From: Paraphysoderma sedebokerense
Lineage: Eukaryota; Blastocladiomycota; Physodermatomycetes; Physodermatales; Physodermataceae
Length of the DNA: 15,336 nucleotides
Assembly: GCA_025602915.1 (NCBI GenBank)
Contig: JAHLJZ010000175.1
Span: forward strand, 1 to 15,336
Direction of reading: 5' to 3'
Within the stretch, counting starts at the first letter, position 1; every line of letters begins with the position of its first letter. A program made the translations under genes and the position numbers. The notes beneath the pieces are model-generated. The model made no database searches. It worked only from the letters and a program-made list of their open reading frames with translations, and had not been told where the DNA came from. Shown here in pieces: positions 9,718 through 15,336 of this stretch.

Positions 9718-10165
9718 AGCGCCATCGCTATTTACAATCTTTTAAATGACCACTTAGATGGATGATCAAGAAGGGATACTCGATGATCATTCGCTTCAAT
9801 ACTATATGAGCATATGTCTAAAAATCTAACATTTCATGATGACCAGGTATTGGGTGACGGAGTGTCCTTAACATTTGGTGGATTCACGAATCACTTTATT
9901 CCTTGATTTGACTCGCGCAACTACAGCGACATTGTCGTTTGACTTGGAGCTAGATTCTGAACCCATTTATGATAAATTCACGGTCAAAGCGAATACCACA
10001 TTTGAAGCATTGATTGACCGTGACGGTGAGGTTAAAGAATTTCTTAAAGTTGATTTGACAGAGTTTGTGGGACAGAACGTAGAGATAGAATTTGGATTTA
10101 AATCCGATGAGTTTACAGTGAGGAAAGGAGCAAAGTTGAGTCGCTTTGAACTCGTTATTTTATAA
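9718..10165 (+). pseudogene. Duplicated 3' end of the S41 peptidase gene, decayed
   Basis: Sequence from 9718 aligns with the S41 gene from 6486, covering the end of exon 11, intron 11 and all of exon 12. The first 86% of the gene is missing, including the signal peptide and all catalytic residues. Lesions: one base lost in the Asp-Gly-Trp-Ile region of exon 11 (9758-9768), the intron donor GTCAGT changed to ATCATT, and an indel soon after the acceptor (GTCCTTAACATT against GTCCTACAAAAATT). From 9874 to 10165 the last exon stays open for about 96 codons and ends at the same stop as the parent. By eye this stretch has about 26 base differences, of which roughly half are silent; 12 of 95 residues differ. 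It faces MCO-1 as the S41 parent faces the oxidase remnant. Confidence 0.9.
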
Positions 10166-10315
10166 CTTTACAGCATCGAAATCGACATCTAGTTTTAGAC
10201 AGTATATATAGAGGAAATACTTTTCTGTATATTATCGCGGCTGGCTGCGCATTGTAGAAATATATCTAATTTGACTACACGAATAACATATCTAGAATTC
10301 TAGAGTGATTGCAGG
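10166..10315. terminator. Convergent 3' spacer between S41 remnant and MCO-1
   Basis: This is the second, most diverged copy of the spacer at 6937-7045. It retains ACATCTAGTTTTAGACAGTATATATAGAGGAAAT and AAATATATCTAATTTGACTACA. It probably holds the 3' end signals of MCO-1. The part next to the MCO-1 stop (10266-10315) corresponds to coding sequence in MCO-2, because the MCO-1 stop lies further upstream. Confidence 0.45.
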
Positions 10316-12231
10316 CTATCCTGATCTTTCTGCTACATCTATTTTTGTTTTTGAAGCATAATAAGAATGTTCGTTTAATTCATAATTCGTCGGGGGTACT
10401 AACAACGCATATTGCATTCCCATAAGCGCATGAGCTGGAATATGACAATCTGGTAGAACAATAGAGAATATCATTAAACATCGAATGGACAGAATCAAAG
10501 ATCTATAAAATATGTTAAGACTTACGAGCTAACCAGACTCCAGGGTTATCAATCACTAATCTGACCACTTTCCAACCACACGGATCCCCAGCTTTACCAG
10601 GTGATTGATTAAACGCCGCAGAATACGGATACACAGTTGTAGTGTCCCTCCGGATTGGGTTGCGAGTGTTTAAGAGCTTTCGGTGTCTAGTTGCATTATA
10701 TAATCCCGGTCCAGACCCGAGATCGTAGAATGAGAACCCGTGCATATGCCATGGATGTTGTTCGCACACACCGTTCACTAAACAGGTGAGTAGTTAGTTA
10801 GTATTGAATGACTGCAACACAAAGGAGAAATTGGGACGCACAAGAAACGGTGAGTTGGTATACGATGTCTACTGTTTCGCCATATTTGACTTCAAAAATG
10901 TTACTGTCGTTGCCGATATGAGTTTTGCAATCGTTTGAAGATAACACTCTTTGTAATAATGGAACTGTATGAGTTTCATTCGAGTGTTCGAATTGCCAGG
11001 ATTTGCCGTTTAGAGTCCACCTCATTCTTCCGTCACTCATTTTTTTTTGTTTTCCTTCGATCACAATCGTACGGTTTGGACGCGAAAGATTTGAAGACTG
11101 GTGAGCGACTAATTGCCCAAGAATCCAAGAGGGTTTAGCTTGCGATGGATGGGGAGAGAAAGCTTCAAGTGTTGAGTTTTGAGGTAATTTTGAGTCGGTG
11201 TACCTGATTATTGCTTGGCCTGTAAGATTACTTTCTTTCCACAGAATCTCTGCATTCAATGGGTAATCTTTTGCGGGTTGGTTTGCTTCCAATAATAACG
11301 AGTAACGTTGTCCAGAGTTGATTTCAAGGACATCAGTTTCTAGAGGTTGTGTGTAATACCCATCGGCTTCAATAATTTTCCATTTGTGTCCTGGAACATG
11401 GAGTCTAGAATAAGCGAGACTGGAAGTTGAAATGAAACGGAGTCGATATGTCTTATTGGAAGTGACATTGATGATAGAGTAGTTTGGTTGCTCGCAACCG
11501 AAATTTCCTTTGCTATTGACAAGAAGAGATTGTGGATCACCGACCCATGTAAAGTTTGTACCTAGGAGACCGTTTGTCTGTGCTTCTTCACTGGCATGAT
11601 ACCAATCTCCAACGAAAATCGTTCTTTCCTCGTCATATCGGAATGGTGGCGTTGGATCGTTAATGATGATGGCGCCAAAAAGATTATGAGATTGCAACTA
11701 GATATTTTGATATAAACGTCAGATTTTTTTTTTCGCATCTCAGATACAAATCGCCATTGATATCCAATACTTACACCAGTGTGAAGATGATACCAATAGG
11801 TTCCGACCTGTTCATTGACAGGGATCACATAGTCGAATACACCCTTTGGCGGGATTGGGCTTTGTATCAAATGCGGGACTCCGTCCATAGAGGGACTGCT
11901 TTTCTGATGCAGTCCATGCCAATGTATCGTTATTTCTTTATCTAAATTATTGACGACTTTAACACTTAAAGTATCGCCTTTGTTAAGTCTGAGTTCCGGC
12001 GCCGGGAACTACGTTGAGCATTAGCTGAGGGCTTATGTTTCGGGCAATCTGATTTTTTGGAAAAAGCCCACATACCTCATTATTAACCAGCATCACCTGT
12101 CGTTCATGGCAATCTGGCTTCCCGAGGCCGTACGTGACATTGAAGGTATGCTTCACTACAGCGGAATACGTCACTGAAGACAGAAAGAGGAGACCGAGTG
12201 ACAGTATTAGAAGCAACAAATGTAAAGACAT
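10316..12231 (-). CDS. MCO-1: secreted ascorbate-oxidase-like multicopper oxidase
   Basis: Five exons: 12231-12076, 12008-11775, 11697-10842, 10777-10526, 10449-10316, giving 543 residues with consistent phases. The start is the ATG before SLHLLLLILSL, a clear signal peptide (about 1-25); the preceding in-frame codon MFYLSKVT is possible but lies close to the TATA box. All four copper motifs are intact: HWHG (81-84), WYHLH (124-128), HPWHMH (423-428) and HCHIPAHALMGM (500-511). The axial Met at 511 fits the ascorbate oxidase type. GDWYHASEEAQ followed by WVGDPQSLLVN also resembles ascorbate oxidases more than laccases. Several N-x-S/T sites support secretion. The enzyme would oxidise a small reductant and reduce oxygen to water. 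Oddity: a TAG at 10318-10316 ends the protein at ERSG, removing the hydrophobic tail found in MCO-2. It is the tandem paralogue of MCO-2. Confidence 0.9.
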
Positions 12232-12267
12232 TGTGACTTTAGACAGATAGAACATTACCTAGTCACT

Positions 12268-12275
12268 CTTTTATA
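12268..12275 (-). promoter_or_regulatory. TATA box of MCO-1
   Basis: TATAAAAG on the minus strand ends 37 bp before the MCO-1 ATG at 12231. MCO-2 has a related TATAAAG at the matching place, so the core promoter was copied with the gene. Confidence 0.6.
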
Positions 12276-12286
12276 AGGCCTTTACA

Positions 12287-12474
12287 AAGTTAGACTTATT
12301 CAATTGTTTCGGCGTTGCGCGTTGCTCAAATAGAAACTGCAGCCGTTGCCAGTGATTTCAAGGAGCACCGTTAATAAGGGACCAAGTCCACATGATGCAA
12401 TGCGGATATCACTAGAAGTGTTTGTCTATGTTGCTTAATCTTGCATTGCTACGGAACATTATAATTCCTTATAC
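12287..12474. repeat. Upstream repeat, copy A
   Basis: This copy of an approximately 190-bp unit lies just upstream of the MCO-1 TATA box. Shared landmarks with copies B and C are TTCAATTGTTTCGGCGTTGC (12299-12318), a CCGTTGCCAGTGATTT segment, AAGTCCACATGATGCAATGCGGAT, and a TATGTTGCTTAAT stretch near the end. Copy A carries small gaps compared with copy C. The repeat probably contains upstream promoter sequence. Confidence 0.75.
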
Positions 12475-12665
12475 ATGTAGATTCTTTTCAATTGTTTCGG
12501 CGTTGCAAGAGGCTCGTATAGTACAAAAGAAAATTTTGCCAGGCAACCGTTGCTAGTGCTTTCGATAAGGACCTTACCAAGTGGACGTTTGATGGAATGC
12601 TAATTCAATCAGTAAAATTTAAGTGTGGATTATGTATGCTAATATTAGCATTGATGCGAAACGGT
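12475..12665. repeat. Upstream repeat, copy B, ending at the duplication junction
   Basis: The TTCAATTGTTTCGGCGTTGC block returns at 12487-12506, 188 bp after copy A in the same orientation. ACCGTTGCTAGTGCTTT, GATGGAATGC and TTTAAGTGTGGATTATG then match copy C (behind MCO-2) better than copy A. It ends at GAAACGGTATTAG, where S41 exon 11 sequence begins. Confidence 0.75.
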
Positions 12666-12840
12666 ATTAGAGTTGTTCCAACAGAAAGTAGGAGAACTTG
12701 ACTTCTAAAAGTGGCAACGCTATAATTAGATTTTAAAATACCCCTCAGATGGATGGATCAAAAAGGGAAACTCGATGGTTAGTTCATTTAGTTCACAAAT
12801 CGTTATCTTGGAGTCTAACTCGCAGAATCGTGGTAATGAT
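12663..12840 (+). pseudogene. Second decayed copy of the S41 3' end
   Basis: Sequence from about 12665 (TTAGAGTTGTTCCAACAGAAA) matches S41 exon 11 from 6426 and continues to the exon 11/intron 11 boundary (GATGGATGGATCAA..GGGA.ACTCGATGGT at 12748-12779). It is more eroded than the copy at 9718: the segment around 6450-6480 is shortened, and most of exon 12 is deleted. The similarity resumes only near the S41 stop region (AACTCGCAGAATCGTGGTAATGATATTTAGG against the parent at about 6933-6968). It has no open frame of note. It again lies in convergent orientation to an intact oxidase, MCO-2. Confidence 0.85.
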
Positions 12841-12926
12841 ATTTAGGTTTTGACAACATGTATAAAGGCAATAGTATCATGTAGGTGTATTGAAACTGTA
12901 TGAATGTATAAATATATCTAGTTGGA
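12841..12926. terminator. Convergent 3' spacer between S41 remnant and MCO-2
   Basis: This is the third copy of the spacer, close to that at 6937-7045: it shares ATCATGTAGGTGTATT, GAATGTATAAATATATCTAGTT and GGACTATAGGAACAACATGG. It likely carries the MCO-2 3' end signals in the AT-rich TATAAATATAT core. Confidence 0.5.
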
Positions 12927-14873
12927 CTATAGGAACAACATGGCTAGTATTATGGCAAACAATCCAGATAGATGGGCTACATCTATTTTTGCTTTTGAAG
13001 CATGGTTAGCATGCCCGTTTAATTTATAATTCGTATTCGGGGGAACCAACAAAGCGAATTGCATTCCCATGATAGCATGAGATGGGATATGGCAATCTAG
13101 TAGAACGGTGAACAATACCATTTAACATCGCCTGGACGAAAATAAAAATTGATAAATTAAAATTAATACTTACGAGCTAACCAGACCCCAGGGTTATCAA
13201 TCACTAATCTGACCACTTTCCAGCCACAAGGATCCCCACCATTACCAGGTGCTTGATTAAACGCCGCAGAATATGGATACACAGTTGTAGTGTCCCTTCG
13301 GATTGGGTTGTGAGTGTTCAGGAGCTTTTGGTGTTCAGTTGGGTTATATGATCCGGGTCCAGAACCGAGATCGTAAAAAGAGAACCCGTGCATATGCCAT
13401 GGATGTTGTTCGCACACGCCGTTTACTGAACAGGTTGGAAGATAATTAATGACGTTGCTTGAATGGAACAAATAAAAAAGAGATTGAGACATACAAGAAA
13501 CGGTGTTTTGGAATACGATGTCGACTGTTTCGCCAAATTTAACTTCAATAATGTTACTGTCGTTGCCAATTTGGGACTTGTAATCGCCTGAAGATAACAC
13601 TTTCTGTAATAATGGAACTGTGTCAGATTTGTTGGAGTGTTCGAATTGCCAGGATTTGCCGTTTACAGTCCACTTCATTTTCCCGTCACTCATCTTTTCC
13701 TGTTTGCCTTCAATTACAATAGTGCGGGTTGCAGGAGAAAGATAAGTTGACTCATGAGCGACTAGTTGATCAAGAATCCAATACGGTTTAGGTTCCGATG
13801 GATATGGAGAGAAAGCTTGAAGTGTTGAGTTTTGGGGTAATTTTGAGTCGGTATACCTAATTACTGCTTGGCCTGTAAGATTACTTTTTCTCCACAGGAA
13901 CTCGACATTCATGGGGTAATCTTTGGCGGGTTGGTTTGTTTCCAATAAGACAGAGTAACGTTGTCCAGAGTTGATTTCGAGGACATCAGTTTCTAGGGGT
14001 TGTGTGTAATACCCATCGGCTTCAATAATTCTCCATTTGTGTCCGGGAATATGGAGTCGGGAATAAGCGAGACTAGAGGTTGAAATGAAGCGGAGTCGAT
14101 ATGTCTTATTTGAAGTGACGTCAATGATAGAGTGGTTGGGTTGTGAGCAATTGGAATTTCCTCTGCCATTGACGAGAAGAGATTGCGGATTTCCTATCCA
14201 TGTAAAGTTTGTACCTAGGAGACCGTTGGTCTGTGCTTCCTCGCTGGCATGATACCAGTCTCCGATGAAAATTGTTTTTTCTTCGTCATATCGATATGGT
14301 GGCATTGGATCGTTAATAACGATGGCACCAAAAAGATCATGAGATTGAACCTATATATTTTGATCTAGACGTCAGTATCATTTCTGCAGCTCAAACTCAA
14401 GTAGCCATTGAAATTCCACTACTTACACCTGTGTGCAAATGATACCAATAGGTTCCAACCTGTTCATTGACAGGGATCACATACTCGAATTCACCCTTTG
14501 GTGGAATCGGATTTTGTATCAAATGCGGCACTCCGTCCATAGAGGGACTACTTTTTTGATGCAATCCATGCCAATGTACTGATATCTCTTTATCCAAATT
14601 ATTAACGACCTTAACACTTAATATGTCGCCTTTGCTAAGTCTGAGTTCCGGCGCCGGGAACTGCGTTGAGCATTAATTTGGGATTTGTGTGTTGGACAGT
14701 TTGTAATGTCAACATACCTCATTATTGACCAGCATCACTTGTCTTTCGTGGCAATCTGGCTTCCTGAGGCCATATGTGACATTGAAGGTGTGCGTCACTA
14801 TGGTAGAAGACGTCACTGAAGACAAAAAGAGGATACCGAGCGACAGTATTACGGACAATGAATGTAAATACAT
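12927..14873 (-). CDS. MCO-2: ascorbate-oxidase-like multicopper oxidase, likely GPI-anchored
   Basis: Five exons: 14873-14718, 14660-14427, 14350-13495, 13425-13174, 13096-12927, giving 555 residues. Exons 1-4 have exactly the lengths of those in MCO-1, and introns sit at identical positions. A signal peptide (about 1-22) opens the protein. Copper ligand motifs are complete: HWHG (81-84), WYHLH (124-128), HPWHMH (423-428), HCHIPSHAIMGM (500-511) with axial Met511. GDWYHASEEAQ and WIGNPQSLLVNGRG point to the ascorbate oxidase branch. The last 11 residues, LFAIILAMLFL, are hydrophobic and end the protein; with small residues upstream (HASKA) this fits a GPI-anchor signal, though a short membrane anchor is possible. 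Many N-x-S/T sites agree with an exported glycoprotein. Intron 3 (13494-13426) is 69 bp and stop-free in frame. The substrate is unknown; ascorbate, phenols or Fe(II) are possible. Confidence 0.9.
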
Positions 14874-14921
14874 TGTGACTAAAAAACAGATAGGAAGCTA
14901 CTATGTCACTTTTCTACGGAG

Positions 14922-14928
14922 CTTTATA
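14922..14928 (-). promoter_or_regulatory. TATA box of MCO-2
   Basis: TATAAAG on the minus strand ends 49 bp before the ATG at 14873, at the place matching the TATAAAAG of MCO-1. The leader between TATA and ATG differs by small indels from that of MCO-1. Confidence 0.55.
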
Positions 14929-14938
14929 CATGATGCAG

Positions 14939-15140
14939 GTAAAAATATTTTTCAATTGTTTCAGCATTGCGCGAGGCTCGCATAGGAACAACTGACTGAT
15001 TTTGCGTTGCTACCGTTGCTATTGCTTTTGACAAGCGACATTTATGAGAGCGAAGTCCACATTGATGGAATGCGGATTTCACTCGCGGAGTTTAAGTGTG
15101 GTTTATGTTGCTTAAATTAGCATTTTGCGGAACGGTGTAT
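14939..15140. repeat. Upstream repeat, copy C
   Basis: This is the copy behind MCO-2. TTCAATTGTTTCAGCATTGC is at 14951-14970, followed by GCGAGGCTCG (also in B), CTACCGTTGCTATTGCTTTTGA, AAGTCCACATTGATGGAATGCGGATTTCACT (closest to A), and GAGTTTAAGTGTGGTTTATGTTGCTTAAATTAGCAT (shared with A and B). It looks the most complete of the three. A faint further echo (GCACCTTAACAAG.., GCCATATTGATGGGATA) near 15281-15322 suggests another copy runs off the window. Confidence 0.75.
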
Positions 15141-15336
15141 GGTGATAGATTCCTGAATTCATTGCTCGAATTGTCCAAAAGTTAAGTACTATGCAGTCAG
15201 GCAAATCTGTAAAGATCAGTACAACATGGCTAAATCTGGTTTGGTTTGAAATAGTTTGGTGAGATGCATCCTAGATTGAGCGTGGTGCACCTTAACAAGA
15301 CGACGTGCCATATTGATGGGATAGTTTTATTTAGTG
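15141..15336. other. Right-edge spacer; no gene seen
   Basis: No coding signal, RNA gene or clear repeat was found, except the weak resemblance of 15281-15322 to the upstream repeat family. Confidence 0.4.

Noticed and set aside
13080-13121. Apparent DCH instead of HCH in the last copper motif of MCO-2 (and of MCO-1 near 10440-10460)
   Set aside because: The Asp comes from reading intron sequence. Splicing joins C from exon 4 to AT of exon 5 and gives His in both genes.
14725-14985. Plus-strand open frame across the start of MCO-2
   Set aside because: It is the antisense shadow of MCO-2 exon 1 and its promoter.

Overview
This is eukaryotic, almost certainly fungal, nuclear DNA. Most genes are split by short introns (about 55-90 bp) with GT..AG ends and CTAAC/CTGAT-like branch sites. 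The proteins are typical of secreting fungi: a CPAF-like S41 peptidase and ascorbate-oxidase-like multicopper oxidases. Intron density (12 exons in the peptidase) and AT-rich spacers fit a fungus, possibly an early-diverging lineage. I cannot name a species.

Layout, left to right. (1) 1-355, minus strand: the first two exons of a secreted protein whose visible end carries a VFVGYHG motif like the NAD-binding start of exotoxin-A-type ADP-ribosyltransferases; the window cuts it inside intron 2. (2) 875-2869, plus: a six-exon gene (562 codons by my splicing) with a coiled coil, a cysteine-pair domain resembling transposon-associated DUF6729 proteins, and a second Cys cluster. (3) 3756-6936, plus: a 12-exon secreted S41 peptidase of 808 residues with an intact His109/Ser452/Glu529 set. 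(4) 7046-8609: a remnant tail of a multicopper oxidase, then about 1.5 kb I cannot explain. (5) 8610-9419, plus: an intronless seven-transmembrane protein of 269 residues. (6) 9718-15140: two convergent duplication units. Each has a decayed 3' end of the S41 gene on the plus strand facing a complete five-exon multicopper oxidase gene on the minus strand (MCO-1, 12231-10316, 543 aa; MCO-2, 14873-12927, 555 aa). Related 190-bp upstream repeats lie behind both.

The main story is local segmental duplication. An ancestral convergent pair, S41 peptidase facing a multicopper oxidase, was copied so that three junctions remain: at 6486-7127 the peptidase is intact and the oxidase reduced to its tail; at 9718-10449 and 12663-13096 the oxidase is intact and the peptidase reduced to its last exons. 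The oxidase copies then diverged at the C terminus: MCO-2 and the remnant tail keep a hydrophobic C-terminal segment compatible with a GPI-anchor signal, while a stop codon in MCO-1 removes it, which would turn an anchored enzyme into a soluble one.

The peptidase, both oxidases and the toxin-like protein all have signal peptides, so the region looks enriched in secreted proteins that would act on the cell surface or on a host or substrate. All exon structures are my reading of splice signals, frame and family motifs; none is backed by transcripts.
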